Positions 1 through 60,686 are shown, numbered from the stretch's first letter. The stretch: 64,000 bases of DNA from Delphinapterus leucas (GCF_002288925.2 NW_022098076.1:73647135-73711134), one strand, 5' to 3'. The notes: generated from the sequence alone by a model not told the origin. Numbers and translations are program-made.

Positions 1-1060
1 GTCCTTTACTTTTGTGTTTCCCACTTAGAGAAGTTCCTTTAGCACTTGTTGAAGAGCTGGTTTGGTGGTGCTGAATTGTCTTAGCTTTTGCGTGTCTGTA
101 AAGCTTTTGATTTCTCCGTCGAATCTGAATGAGATCCTTGCTGGGTAGAGTATTCTTGGTTGTAGGTTCTTCCCTTTCATCACTTTAAGTATATCATGCA
201 ACTGCCTTCTGGCTTGTAGAGTTTCTGCTGAGAAATCAGCTGTTAACCTTATGGGAGTTCCCTTGTATGTTATTTGTCTTTTTTCCCTGTTGCTTTCAAT
301 AATTTTTCTTTGTCTTTAATTTTTATCAATTTGATAACTATGTGTCTCGGTATGTTTCTCCTTGGGTTTATCCTGCCTGGGACTCTCTGCGCTTCCTGGA
401 CTTGGGTGGCTATTGCCTTTCCCATGTTAGGGGAGTTTTCGACTATAATCTCTTCAGGTATTCTCTCGGGTCCTTCCTCTCTCTCTTCTCCTTCTGGGAC
501 CCCTATAATGCGAATTTTGTTGCGTTTAATGTTGTCCCAGAGGTCTCTTTGGCTGTCTTCATTTCTTTTCATTCTTCTTTCTTTATTCCGTGATAGTGAA
601 TTCCACCATTTGGTCTTTCAGGTCAGTTATCCGTTTCTCTGCCTCAGTTATTCTGCTATTGATTCCTTCTAGTGTAGTTTTCATTTCAGTTATTGTATTG
701 TTCATCTATGTTTGTTTGTTCTTTAATTGTTCTAGGTCTTTGTTAAGCATTTCTTGCGTCTTCTCGATCTTTGCCTCCATTCTTTTTCCAAGGTCCTGGA
801 TCATCTTCACGATCATTATTCTGAATTCTTTTTCTGGAAGGTTGCCTATCTCCACTTCATTTAGTTGTTTTTCTGGGGTTTGGTGTTGTTCCTTCATCTG
901 GTACAAGTCCTCTGGCTTTTCATTTTGTCTGTCTTTCTGTGAATGTGGTTTTCGTTCCACCGGCTGCAGAAGTGTAGTTCTTCTTGCTTCTGCTGTCTGC
1001 CCTCTTGGATGAGGCTATCTAAAAGGGTTGTCAATGACAGTAATTTGGGAGGGACTGTTT
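1..1060 (-). mobile_element. L1 retrotransposon fragment carrying a broken ORF1
   Basis: Read on the minus strand, this stretch encodes pieces of L1 ORF1p. The coiled-coil N-terminal part lies at about 706-960 and the RNA-binding middle part at about 270-572, with motifs such as RIIGVPEGEE and PRHIVIKL. The C-terminal domain follows below 270 (TADFSAETLQARR, then GEIKSFTD) and ends in a stop close to base 35. The pieces lie in different frames, so the ORF is dead. The 5' boundary near 1060 is estimated from loss of L1-like sequence. The 3' side (ORF2) runs out of the window. No complete protein is present. Confidence 0.85.
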
Positions 1061-1077
1061 TATTCACTGATAGTATC

Positions 1078-1135
1078 CCAAGTTCCTAGAACAGTGCTTA
1101 ACATTGTAGTAGGCACTCAGTAGATGTTTGGCAAG
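1078..1135 (+). repeat. MIR SINE 3' fragment
   Basis: The sequence resembles the MIR 3' end (tagaacagtgcttaac, taggcactcagtagatg). It is short and diverged, recognised by eye only. Confidence 0.5.
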
Positions 1136-1874
1136 GTTTTGCTTTTAAAAGTACGTGCTATCCAAAATAACACAAAGGAAATGAAATTATAAAGTTGTTT
1201 TTAATTAGTGGCCCACTAGTTTTGTGTGTGCGCTGAACTTCTTATAAATGTTTATTCACAAGATTTTGGCTTTTAAAAATCCTGCCACTGTTAAGAACAT
1301 AGGCAGTGAAAAAGTTGTAGTCTCCTTTTTAACTGCATTTCAACTTTAGACTGAGTGTACCGAGTCTGGTGTAAAAGAAGAGAAACCCAACACACGTTTT
1401 TCCCTCCATCTCTCCCACCCACTAAACTCTTGCTTTAGTTTGTAACATTATTTGTTAAACTGACAGGACTTACCATTTAAATTTTATACTATAAATTGTA
1501 CAGTAAAGTTGCCACAGTTGTTTGATCTTATTTCTGTACTGAAGTGGATCCCTGATGATCACTAGTCTAGTCGTACTTTTTTCCTGTTCCTGAATTCTTT
1601 GTTGATTTATTTATGGATTGGCTGGCTTTGGTCCACCAGTGGTGTGTGCACACGTATGTGTTCATGCACCTCCGTGGTGTGTGTGTGTTTGTTGAGATGG
1701 GCTCAGACTCGGGTGCTTTATTCAGTCTCAGCAAGTTCTTGTATGTTCGTGTGTATCTGTTTGCCTCTTCGTTATACTTTATTTGCAACATATTTGTGCA
1801 GTCCTTATATATGTGTTTTTAAAATTTTTCTAGGAAATGTACACATATCTGATCTTATTGACCTAGCTTGTTAA

Positions 1875-16891
<15,017 letters not shown>

Positions 16892-17000
16892 CTTCTTCAC
16901 GCATTATTTTATACCCTTCCTATGTGTAGGTGAAAAATCACATATGGAATTTTGAAAATAACCTTTTTAAAAAAATAAAGCATTAAATTTTAATAATCTT
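16892..17000 (+). other. ATIC: ATIC 3' UTR and poly(A) signal
   Basis: The 3' UTR is short. A canonical AATAAA is at 16974-16979, 82 nt past the stop. Cleavage is expected about 10-30 nt later, so the end coordinate is an estimate. Confidence 0.85.
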
Positions 17001-17754
17001 GGAGCCATAGTGTCTGGTAGTTGTATTTAATGTGTCTTAGTTACAGGCTCTTTAGTTTGACAAACATTACACGTGGTCATTTGTAAGAAATACAGGAGCA
17101 TCCCTGCCTCCTGGGGCTCAGCTCATCCCAAAATGTTACCTGTGTGAACATCTGAAAATCATTAGGTAAACCAAAGAAACTGAGCAGCCACCATAGCAGG
17201 TGGCGCAGGCATCTTAAAGTCCCGCTAGTTTACTCATAGGGGATTCTGCTCATGAGTTTCCTCTAATCATAGTTCTAAAGAGTGTGGTTGACTACCTTCT
17301 AAACAAACAGCAGATTGTAACCCGTGGACTAGGAACTTAGGGGGGATTAAAGCTTCTGTTGGCCCGACATTAGGATACTGCCAGTACTTCCTTTTTCCTG
17401 TGTTAAGTGAAATGCTTCCCATAATTTAAACCAGTCCTTGATGCCCCCTCTGGAGCTACCTAAAAAATGTATTCAATGTTTGGTGCCCAAAAATGGACCT
17501 GGTATTCTCCCAGGTTTACTACCAGAAGTAGGGCACAGTGGATGGCAGTGCCTTCCTACATCAGGACATAACTGTGCGTTTATGTGCCCTGCCCATGTGG
17601 TCCTGATGGTTCACATATTACACCGAAGGCCAACTGAAACCTTTTGTCATCTTTCACCTTAAAAGTTGAGTCCTGCCCTCTTCCCATGTCCTTAACCACT
17701 TTCCCTAAATTAAAAGATTTCTGACGGGTTTTTTTAAGGTTATCCTTCTAGTCG

Positions 17755-18190
17755 TTAATATGTTGACTAACCTTCCAGCCCTTGTATAGTTAGTACCCTC
17801 CCACACTGAAGACAAGGCTGACTTGTGTGACCAACAAAATACTTTAGGAAAGATGTGTGACTGCTGAGGCTAGGCCGCAAAAGGCATTACAACTTCAGCC
17901 TTAGTTTCTTGGAGTTAGCCAGTGCCATGCTGTAGGTACCTTTAAGCAGCCCTGCTGAAAGAGAAGCTATCTTGCCAACACTACCTGCCCGCTATGTGCG
18001 TGACCTGCCTTGGAAGTGGAGCTCCAGTCTCAAGGCGACATCTTGCTGCCACCTCTTGAGAGACCTGAGCCAGGACTGCTCAAAGGAGCTTCTCATGAAT
18101 TCCTGGTACACAGAAACAGATTATGTATTGCTTTAAGCCATAAAGTTTTGGGGTGCTTTGTTAGGTAGCAATAAACAGCTGGTACATATT
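17755..18190 (+). mobile_element. MLT1-like (ERVL-MaLR) solitary LTR
   Basis: The 3' part contains the MLT1-type run tttaagccataaagttttgg, followed by tttgttaggtagcaataaac, and upstream gacctgccttggaagtgga and ctcttgagagacctgagcca. These are diverged but in the right order. It is in the ATIC-FN1 spacer with no coding content. The flanks 17001-17754 and 18191-18498 show nothing I can name. Confidence 0.6.
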
Positions 18191-18498
18191 TTGGCTTATA
18201 ACTTGTTAAGTGTGCATTCTATCTCCCCTTGACCAAAGGTTTAACACTGAGGGTATAATTATTGGAAGAATTGTTTCTCCATTTAACACTGTACGGTTTG
18301 AACACGTTTACGTAAATATTTTAAAGAATGGTACTACAAACTATCTCAATTAGATATAAATACTTATGTCCAGATTTATCAAATTAATTCATTCTCTAAT
18401 CACTGTTTTACATTTGCAGAAAAGAGGACCGTGTGAGAGCTGAAATTCCACCCACCATTACTGCCCAGATATGCAGGCACAATATTAATTTTTAAAGA

Positions 18499-18902
18499 CT
18501 CAAAATGCTTTTTTCTAAAAATATTTTTTAAATTTATTTATTTATTTATTTTTGGCTGCATTGGGTCCTGGTTGCTGCGTGCGGGCTTTCTCTAGTTGCG
18601 GTGAGCGGGGGCTACCCTTTCTTGCGGTGTGCGGGCTTCTCATTGCAGTGACTTGTCTTGTTGTGGAGTATGAGCTCTATGCGCGTGGGCTTCAGTAGTT
18701 GTGGCTCGTGGGCTCAGTAGTTGTGGTGCATGGGCTCAGTAGTTGTGGCTCGCAGGCTCTAGAACACAGGCTCAGTAGTTGTGGTGCATGGGCTTAGTTG
18801 CCCCACAGCATGTGGGATCCTCCCAGACCAGGGCTCGAACCCATGTCCCCTGCATTGGCAGGTGGATCCTTAACCGCTGTGCATTCCCTCAAAATGCTTT
18901 TT
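18499..18902 (-). mobile_element. Long CHR-type SINE with internal tandem expansion
   Basis: The body is about 18514-18887, flanked by the direct repeat ctcaaaatgctttttt (18499-18513 and 18888-18902). The internal unit ctcagtagttgtgg(c/t) recurs four times between about 18690 and 18795, so the element is longer than its relatives. The tail is (TTTA)n at the left. Confidence 0.88.
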
Positions 18903-19199
18903 AGAGTATTTCCTTTTAATACTTTCTGAGGTAATTTTTAAATTTTGGACCTCAGACATAAAGAATTGGAATAATCATAGTCTGTAGTTCATGACAGACT
19001 GGTCTATGTGTATATTTTCAGTAATGTAATAGTAATGTGCCCTCATCTCCCAAAACAGAAGCTAGAATCTGAGCAGTAACTTATTCTAAACATTTGGTGC
19101 CCCCAACTTCCCTACCCCATCCCATCTCAGGGTCTCCTCCAGAAAAGTCTCATCCTGTATCCCATCTTCATCTTTGCATCTTTATGCATCTAAAAACTA

Positions 19200-20230
19200 G
19201 AGACCTTCGCTTACCTATCCAAAGACTGTGAAGATTTTTCTCTTATGTTTTCCTTTAGGCAATTATAGTTTTCACTCTTACAGTTAGGTCTTGTTATCTA
19301 TTCCAGTGTTAAAGTGATGCATGGGTCAAGTTTCATTTCTTTCCATACATTTATCCAGTTGTTCTAACATCGTTTGTTGAGACAGCTCTTCCTGTTGAAT
19401 TGCCTTGTTGCCTCAACCATATTTGTGTGTCATTTCTGGACTCTTTTCTGTTCTACTGTTATGTTTGTCCTAATACCAACACCACACTGTCTTGATTATT
19501 GTAGCTTAATAGTAAATTTTGAAATTGGGTAGTGTGAGTCCTTCATAATAGTCTTTTTAAAGATTTCTTGGCTGTTCCAGGTCCTTGGCATTTCTATGTA
19601 AATTTTAGAATCAACTAGTCCATTTTTGCAAAAAAGCCTCTTGAGATTTTAATTGGAATTGCATTGAATCTGTAGATCAGTTTGTGGAGAATTGATGTTG
19701 ATCCCCTTTGAAGGTTGATCCCCTCTGGTTTCCACCAGTTTTTGGTTGCCTTCCAGGGGCTTTAAATAGATTTTTTAATATTTTCGTCAAGTGTTCCTAA
19801 TTATCTGCAGGAGGATTAGTCCAATATAATCTACTCTGCTATTAAGAAAATTAAAAAACACCAATAAATATCATAGGATGTTTTCTAATAATTGCTTTAG
19901 TTTCTTAAATAAAATTTTTATTTCTAAGTCAGTTCTAGCAAGGTATATTTTTCCCCCTAGGAATTTGACCATTTTTTCTAAGTTTTCAAAATTGTTAGTA
20001 TGTAGTTATAAGTAGTTTTCTCATTTTTTAAAAGCTCTTTATTATGGATATTTTGGGATAAACACAAAAAAAGTAAAATTCTATGTATCTGTCATCCAGC
20101 TATAATAGCTTATGACTACTTTAGTTTTATCTGTTTCCCCACTTCTCATGCCTCAACACAGATTATTTTGAAGCAAAGTCTATAGATATTTCATCTGTAA
20201 ATATTTCAATCAGTTAATCTAAAAGTAACT
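19200..20230 (-). mobile_element. Old L1 ORF2 / 3' UTR fragments (antisense)
   Basis: The strings tttatccagttgttctaaca (about 19350), ttgattattgtagctta, and gaattgcattgaatctgtag (about 19657) are reverse-complement L1 ORF2. The piece at about 20030-20220 (tgaagcaaagtctatagata) resembles an L1M 3' UTR. No intact ORF. Confidence 0.7.
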
Positions 20231-20768
20231 TAAAAATAATTTTTAAATGAATATTCTTACACTTTAAAATGCATGACTATATCAACTGAAAGGGCCAAGA
20301 AGTGTGACACCCCAGTGGCAATGAGCGTACCTGATGCTAAGATCTTGGTTTCTAATACCATTATCTAATAAAAGGATCCAGGACTCCTTGGAGAAATGGG
20401 TTACTCTAGACTGAGCAGAAAACCCATAACAAAACATCTGGATCAGTAAAGAGTGATTTGAATTGGGGGAGCGTCTGGGGCCCAGGAAGAAAAGCATGAC
20501 CCCTCACTCATTTGTAAATAGTCCACCAAGGGCACCCTGAACCCATCCTGTTTCCTCCAGAGGCACCTTCTTTCTGAAGCCCAGTCCCTTGTCCCTTCCT
20601 GAGAGCGCAAGTCCCTGCAGGTCTTTAAGCTCCCAGTGCCTTCCATTCTTGGACACTCTTAAAGCTCACTTTTGCTAAACACTGTGACAGGCACAGATTT
20701 ATTTTAAAAAATAAATTGTAATAAACCACGCCTATGGAAAGTGCTTAAAGCATCTACAGCTTGAAGAA

Positions 20769-20888
20769 TCTTTTTTTTTGGTCCATGCCACGCGGCTTGC
20801 CAGATATTAGTTCCCTGAGCAGGGACTGAACCCAGCTCTCGATAGTGAAAGCACCGAGTCCTAACCACTGGACAACCAGGGAATTCCC
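20769..20888 (-). mobile_element. Short tRNA-derived SINE
   Basis: A T-rich tail at the left is followed by agttccctgagcagggactgaaccc and a head ending cactggacaaccagggaattccc (reversed A-box and B-box). It is a shorter subfamily than the CHR long forms. Confidence 0.8.
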
Positions 20889-21067
20889 AAGAATAATTTT
20901 TAAATAGACATATATCACCACCAACTGGGTAAAGAAAAAGGATTTTGCCAGCAGCTCCCCTGCCATGTCCCCCCATACCTGTTCTTGATTACGGCCCCCT
21001 CTTTCCTTCTAGGAAACCACGTTTGGGCCGTTTATGATCATCCCTCCCTTGTTTTTCCACTCACCAG

Positions 21068-21345
21068 TTTGTTGATCTTGGGCACATGCCTTAACCTCTT
21101 GGAATTTGTTTTCTCATCTATAAAATGGAGATGCATTTGCTCCCAAGGAGGCTGAATAGCTCCTGGTTAAAAGCACACAACCCAGGGCCAGTTTGTCAGG
21201 TTCAAGTTCCAGCTCTGCTACTAACAAACTGTGTGATGGTAGGTGATTCACTTAGCCTTTCCTCACTTTCTACTTATAAACCGATGTTGCAGTACCTACC
21301 TCTTCAGGTTGCTCTGAGGAGTAAATGAAACAAAATATTTAACAC
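21068..21345 (+). repeat. MIR SINE fragments (two)
   Basis: A partial copy lies at about 21068-21130 (ctcatctataaaatgga). A fuller copy lies at about 21150-21345, including ccagctctgctactaacaaac and a diverged 3' part. Confidence 0.65.
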
Positions 21346-21514
21346 CACCTCAGATATGATAAATACTGCTCATAAAAAAAAATGCTACTTATTATTTTCA
21401 TAATGCTTTTGTGTATATGGGGCATGGAAGGTAGTGGAAGATGATACTAATGTGTGGAAGTTGGATTTTGCCTTAGTTTTTGAATAGGTAGCCAGAAAGT
21501 TTGAGTTCCTTCGA

Positions 21515-21653
21515 TCTTTTTTTTTTTATTATTTGGGCTGTGCCGGGTCTTAGCTGAGGCATGCATGCGGGATATGGTTCCCCGATGAGGGATCAAACCC
21601 AGGCCCCCTGCATCGAGTGCTCGCGGTCTTACCCACTGGACCACCAGGGAAGT
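21515..21653 (-). mobile_element. Short tRNA-derived SINE
   Basis: A T(10) tail at 21518, the B-box reversed in gggatcaaacccaggc, and a head ending ccactggaccaccagggaagt. Flanking cttcgatctt / cttcaatctt is a likely aged duplication. Confidence 0.82.
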
Positions 21654-21689
21654 CTCTCTTCAATCTTTCATCTACTCTGTTTTCCCAAA

Positions 21690-22240
21690 CCGCTTCACTG
21701 CTACCGAATTGGTCGACTAGACCCGTACCAGGGTCCTAGCCCAGGCCGGGACCCCTTGTCTCGGTCAGGGAGGTTCTTTTTCCTATTTTTTCCATTTTTG
21801 CCAATAACAAAACCGATGTTGAGACTGGAACAGCACAAACTTTATTTAACGGTCAAAGAATGGAGAAGCAGGAACCTAGTTCACAAATCAACTTCCTAAC
21901 CCAATTAGAGCAGAGACACCAAATATATAGGAGGGTCAAGGTAAAAGGGAGGGAATTGGAAAGAGGGGAAGGAATATCCACGAGTTATCTGAGAATAGGG
22001 GTATGGTTTGGACCTGGAGACTGATGCAACACTCCTTTTCAGTCTTTGTATGAGCTTTTACAGTTGCTGTCACGGCGCTGGTGGGTGTGTCACTTAGCAT
22101 GCTAATGTATTACAGGGAGCATAGAATGAGGCTCAAAGTGTACTGGAAGTCAAATCTTCCACCATCTTGGGTCTAGTTTATTCTAACCAGTTCTTGGTTT
22201 TTTCTCTTTGCAGTTTCCTCCTGAAACTTAGATAAGAGTA
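21690..22240 (-). mobile_element. Solitary endogenous-retrovirus LTR (antisense)
   Basis: Read on the minus strand, the order is a U3-like region (gctccctgtaatacattagc, caccagcgccgtgacagc), a TATA-like CTATATATTT at 21921-21930, then AATAAA at 21841-21846, then a U5-like segment. TATA-to-poly(A) spacing is about 80 nt, which fits an LTR R region. No retroviral coding sequence is visible, so I read it as a solo LTR. Boundaries are approximate and the family is not named. Confidence 0.55.
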
Positions 22241-22349
22241 ACTGGTTTCCATTTGAGGGAGGGACAGGGGTGTGATGCTGGGGCAACAGCCTTGGTAACA
22301 TTACCAGTAAGTAAAAGGATATTGAGGTTTTCTGTAACTAAAGTGCCAC

Positions 22350-22985
22350 TTTTTTCAGTTGAAATAAAATACACATATAAAATGCAAGTCAGTGATTTTT
22401 TAGTATATTCACCAAGTTGTAGAGCCATCACCACTGTTTAGTTCCAGAACATTTCCATCACCCCAAAAAGAAGCCCCATTCTGATTAGCAGTTATTCTCT
22501 ATTCTTCTCTCCCTCTGGTAACCATTAATCTACTTTCTGTCTCTGTTAGTTTGCCTATTCTGGACATTGTGTATAAATGGAACCATACATTATGTGACCT
22601 TTTGTACCTGACTTCTTTCACTTAGTGTGTTTTCAAGGTTCATGGTGTAGCATGTATGAATACTTCATTCCTTTTTATGATCAAATAATATTCCATTGTA
22701 TGAACAGACCACATGTTGTTTATTCATTCTTCAGCTGATGGACATTTGGGTTGTTTCCACTTTTTGGCTGTTAACGAAAAATGGTGCTGTGAACATTCGT
22801 GTAGGAGTTTTTATGTGAACATATGTTTTCAGTTCTCTTGGGTATATACCTAGGAGTGGAATTGCTGGGTCATATGGTAACTCAATGGTTAACTTTTTGT
22901 GGAACCACCAAACTGTTTTCCACAGCAGCTGCACTATTTTACTTTTCCACCAGCAGTGTATGAAAGGGTTCCAGTTTCTCCACCA
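22350..22985 (-). mobile_element. L1 3' end (ORF2 C-terminus and 3' UTR, antisense)
   Basis: Minus-strand translation of about 22731-22985 gives the end of L1 ORF2p (LLWKTVWWFHKKLTIELP, then [12 protein letters not shown]). The 3' UTR follows down to about 22350. The ORF is broken. Confidence 0.85.
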
Positions 22986-25202
22986 AAGTGGCATGTTCGG
23001 CGCTTGGCTCGGCATCTTACAACTAATGCTGAATTTTACGGATCAGCAGGTTTCACTGTACAATCCTGACCAGCAGCCTCCTGGCAGAGGCAAGGTTTCC
23101 TTCTGGAACGAAATGGTGGTTTCTGAGGTACCGTGATGCAAAGAGCTCCCTGGGAGCATCCTGGGCCTGCAGTGTATTTTCCGTAAGGGCAGTCTGCTGG
23201 GGGATGGGCTGCCTGCAGGATGGGTGATTCCAGCCCTAGCCAGCACTGGGTGCTGACAATCACCCCATGCTGGCCACCTCCAAGCAAAGCTAGTAACTTC
23301 AAGCCTTTGGAGGCTCCACACAAGAGCCATTAATAGGATAAATCTGGCTCCTCAGATTGTTAGAACTTCTACGTCTCTAAAGAGGAATTCAAGGAAATGT
23401 AAAACATGCTTTCATATCTCATACCTTCATACCTAACTCTGCTGAGGAATGTTAAAAAAGGAATTTCCCGTTTGGGGCTTTCAGCTGAAGCATCATTTCT
23501 CTTGGTCTTTTATTACTTACAGTATTTTCTTCTCTTCCGTTGTAATTTATATAGATTTTTGTTTGCAATTCAAATTGAATCTCTTATTTTAATGAGACTA
23601 TGAAATGGGATGATGTGGCAATGATAATAACTTGCATCTCAAATATGACTGCCATTTATACTCTTTAAAAATAAATTTCTTAGTCTGAAAAATCCAGGGC
23701 AGGGCAAGGTGCTACCCTGCTTTGTGCTGCGTCTGCTTTATCAGCCTTTGTGGTAATCTTTAAATGTCCCCAAACATGAGAAGTCCCAAGAGTGATCTTT
23801 TTTTTAATGGTTGAAATGTATCTCCTGAAAATGGGATTTTTTAATTGGAGCCTGCCACTTTCCCTGTCGCAGTAATGGGAACTTACTGAATAGGAAGCAG
23901 TTTCAGCACTTAAATGTGCTGATGTGTGTTTCTTAATCACTTTAATGAGTTTCATACAACTAGAAATGGAATAGAATTTTCAATGGAAATATAATTAAAT
24001 GGAAAAGTCATTTCCTATACTTGTAATTTCCACCTGAGCATTTCTTTATTCATCTCCGCAGAACGTGTGCCTTACAGGCTTATAGTGATAGTATACTGAC
24101 TAACTTGCATAACACTCTGGTCATTAGAGCTGAAAACAACAAAAATACTCAGCAATAAATTTTATTGCAAATCACGTCCAGCAAGACAAGGTATAGCTTC
24201 AAAATTATGATTTTTCTTTTTAAACTCATATATTTACTACTTTTATCTGACTTTGCTTGAATTGCCAGTTTCTTGCCTGAATCCAGATTGGTCTTTTAAT
24301 TATGCCTTTTCAGTCTGGCCTGCTTAAGGCAATTCTCAGGAACAACAGTAACATGAGTCAGTAAAAACTGTAAAAGATCTTTGGAAATCCTTGTGTTTGA
24401 ATGATTTTGCTGAGAAATAGTAAAAAAGAAAGTTTTACCGTTTTGCCTTGTGATGCCAAAACATAAAAGACCATTGAAATTTAATTTGTTCTGATTATCT
24501 ACATGTAGTTACTGACTCAGTATTGAAAGAGTTTCATTTGTAAATTTAATATATTGCTTTTGAGAATCTAGCAGACATTCTGGAAAAAGTGGTGCTTTTT
24601 AAAATCTTAAATGTGGAACTTGCAGATTTTACATTTCAGTGTGCAAGTTTTTGATGGGCTCACTATCCATTTAATTAATATAGTCCAACTGGATTTACTT
24701 AAACTCATGTTGGGGAAAATAGTTTTAGGTTTGTCTCTAGATAAGTGGTTTGAAGCAAAGTCAGTCTCAACCCAAAGGTGTTCTTTCATTATGTTTTTAA
24801 ATGTAAAGACCTTTCAATAGGATGGAGCTGAGGTGCAGACTTTCACAAGTTCAGTACCTGGGCTTCCTCTTCACATTAAAGATGGAGGCAGGAGCCTGCT
24901 TTCTCTTTGGTGTGTGTCTACAGTGGGGCTTCTTCCCCTTACACCGTGTGTGAATTTGTATTGGGTCATATTCTCTCTCCATGAACAATGATGACCCACG
25001 TATGTGGGACAGTCATTTAATATCATCATGATCTGTTCTTCCTGTGGTTCTTCCTTTTTTTCACATGCTCAAAGCAGCTCTCTTGGTAACTACTGGCTTG
25101 ACAAAGCTGAAAGTTTAGTGATGTTAACAGAAGTCCGGGGTGTGAGTCTGTGTCCTGCTAAGGAAAACTCATCTGAGCTGGAGTCCTGTCAAATTAGACT
25201 GT
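22986..25202. other. Intergenic spacer without recognised features
   Basis: Between the L1 piece and the next L1 tail I see no exon, tRNA or named repeat. Segment 22990-23330 is richer in G+C than the surroundings. Short ORFs there show no family I recognise on either strand. Confidence 0.5.
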
Positions 25203-25376
25203 GGAACCTCTCCCGGGGTGGGATAGGGAGGGTAGGAGGGAGACGCAAGAGCAAGGGGATATGGGGATATATATATATATGTATGGCTGATTCACTTTGT
25301 TATACAGCAGAAACTAATACACCATTGTAAAGCAATTATACTCCAATAAAGATGTTAAAAAAAAAAAAACACCTCT
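25203..25376 (+). mobile_element. 5'-truncated L1 3' tail with poly(A)
   Basis: The sequence ends agcagaaactaatacacc, then caattatactccaataaaga and A(13), the typical L1 3' end of this lineage. The flanking repeat acctctccc (25204-25212 and near 25371-25379) marks the insertion. It contains a short (TA)n at about 25268-25280. Confidence 0.8.
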
Positions 25377-25841
25377 CCCTAATGAGATGCCAAATGGCAA
25401 GGAATTTTATAAACTAAATCCATTCCAACATGAGTTTTGTTTTTTGTTTTTTTTTAAAAAACCAATGAACCCTGAGGAAATCTCTTTCTGTATTTAGTCT
25501 TAATATTTATTGCCAGTTATTTATTGATATTCTGTTACAGTGGTGTATAAACAAGTGTTTTCCATGTCTTGAATATTATGAATGACTAATCTTTTACTAA
25601 TTAATAATTGACTGTTTCCAGTGCTGCTATTCTACTATTTTGGATATGCCAGATTTAATCTCAAAGTTTTAGATTTGTTGGTTCCCCGAAGTTAAATTGA
25701 AAAATAAAAGGGCCTTTGTAGACCAGGACTACACACACTTTGTTCATCTGGGGCACTCCAGGGTCAGCTGGCATTTAAACAAGTTGGATTGACGTTATTA
25801 TACTGCAGCGTTTCCTTAAGACAGAACCCCTCTATGCCATG

Positions 25842-26018
25842 CGATTTAAGTAGTTTTTTGGTGGTTTTTTGTTTTGTTTTGTTTTGTCTTGTTTGGCTTT
25901 ACTGTGCAGCATGCAGGATCTTAGTTCCCCGACCAGGGATCAAACCCGCTCTCCGTGAAGTGGAAGCGAGGAGTCCTAACCACTGGACCACCAGGGGATT
26001 CCCGATTTAAGTAGTTTT
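25842..26018 (-). mobile_element. tRNA-derived SINE with perfect 16-bp duplication
   Basis: The body is 25858-26002. The direct repeat cgatttaagtagtttt is identical at 25842-25857 and 26003-26018. A (TTTTG)n tail is at the left and a reversed head ends ggaccaccaggggattccc. Located 0.4 kb past the FN1 poly(A) site. Confidence 0.92.
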
Positions 26019-26439
26019 AACATCTCAGTCATCTTTTTATTTTCCTTGCAGGTAATCGCTTCGAATAAATGTTTATTTAATGAAGGACAGAAAGGAAGTG
26101 GGAGGGAGGAAAGAATTATAATGGTTAGAAAAGAGCAATGAAAAGGTTGTTTCGATTATACTTCTGAAGAGCTAGCTAGCAAGTTAAGTATCTGAATCCA
26201 CCTAAATCTGGTAAAGCGGAAAATACAAAGTTATCTCCATTACTGAAGAGATAAAATGACAAGACTGAATCTGGGTTTGGGGAGTGACAGACTTAGAAAA
26301 GCTTGTACATAAATCACCAAAATTTAGAGAGCCGTGCCCATCATGGTTTTTCAAATGTTTGCTGAATAGCAAAGAAAAAACATTCAGGAAGATTCTTCTT
26401 TCCCCCCAAATTTCTGTATGTAAAAAAGAAGCCATGATG

Positions 26440-27127
26440 TTCAAGTTGTGGAATGTAAATCTTTTATTAAACAGTTGTCTTTCCACAGTAGTAAAGCTTT
26501 GGCATGTACAGTATAAAAAATAATCACCAACCATAATTAGACCAAATTCCTCTTATTAACTGCATACTAAGTGTCTTCAATACAATTTTTTCCATATAAA
26601 AATACAGGGAAAAATTGATAAATAACAGGTAAGAGAAAGATTTCTAGGCAATACTAGAATCATTTGGAAATAGTGAGTACTGTGGATATTTCAAATATCA
26701 CAGCAACAGGGACATGCTGTTCCTACAGTGTTGTGGGCCAGATAGTTAAGTGGAAGCAGAAGTGTTTGGGTAACTTTCCTATTGAAAATTTTGGTAATAT
26801 CATTTCAAGACATTTTGTATCTTGGTTGGTGCATGTGCTTCCCTGTTGATCCCAATCCAAATCACAAGTTAGAATCATTTCATTTAAAATACTGAGCAGT
26901 ATTGAATACTTTGGAGAGCTGGCAACATACTGCTCCATTTATGAGAAAAGTCTAAAAACACTCCCAGGGTGATGGTTGGAGAAGCTGTGAATTGAGCTGA
27001 AGCTGGAGAAGTTACTCCAGAGCAGAGGGCTTAAGAAAGAAACAAACTAAGCTGGGGTCTGCTAACATCACTCCAGTTTGGATGGACCTTGACAGAGATC
27101 CGTGCTTGTTTCTCTGGGTTGGAAATA
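26440..27127 (-). other. FN1: FN1 3' UTR with poly(A) signal
   Basis: The minus-strand AATAAA is at 26463-26468 (plus strand tttatt), about 660 nt after the stop. This length is close to the known FN1 3' UTR (about 0.7 kb). Cleavage is expected near 26435-26455. A CAGTATT heptamer (miR-200b/c/429 seed match) is present at 26888-26894 and an ACATTCCA octamer (miR-1/206 seed match) at 26449-26456. Confidence 0.85.
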
Positions 27128-60410
<33,283 letters not shown>

Positions 60411-60463
60411 CTGTGAAATGGAATCAAAGCGTGTGTTCAAGCCTTAGAATCACAGAGAATGCA

Positions 60464-60612
60464 GATAACAAAAAAAATTTTTTTTTAATCTTTTGGCTGC
60501 ATCTTGCGGCATGTGGGATCTTAGTTCCCCAACCAGAGATCGAACCCGCAACCCCTGCAGTGGAAGTGTGGAGTCTTAACCACTGGACCACCAGGGAAGT
60601 CCCGATAACAAA
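60464..60612 (-). mobile_element. Short tRNA-derived SINE with 9-bp duplication
   Basis: The body is 60473-60603, with a T-rich tail, B-box reversed in agatcgaacccgc and head ending ggaccaccagggaagtccc. Direct repeat gataacaaa at 60464-60472 and 60604-60612. Confidence 0.88.
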
Positions 60613-60686
60613 TATTTTTATCGAGAACCTCAGTTTTAGTCAGCTAATGGATCCAGAATGTGACATATGTGAAAATTTGGAGTAGG

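Noticed and set aside
274..672. A plus-strand ORF of 132 codons at the window start
   Set aside because: It is the antisense of L1 ORF1.
22990..23330. Overlapping 83-95-codon ORFs in a G+C-richer patch between the genes
   Set aside because: They lie on both strands, with no start context, splice sites or family resemblance.
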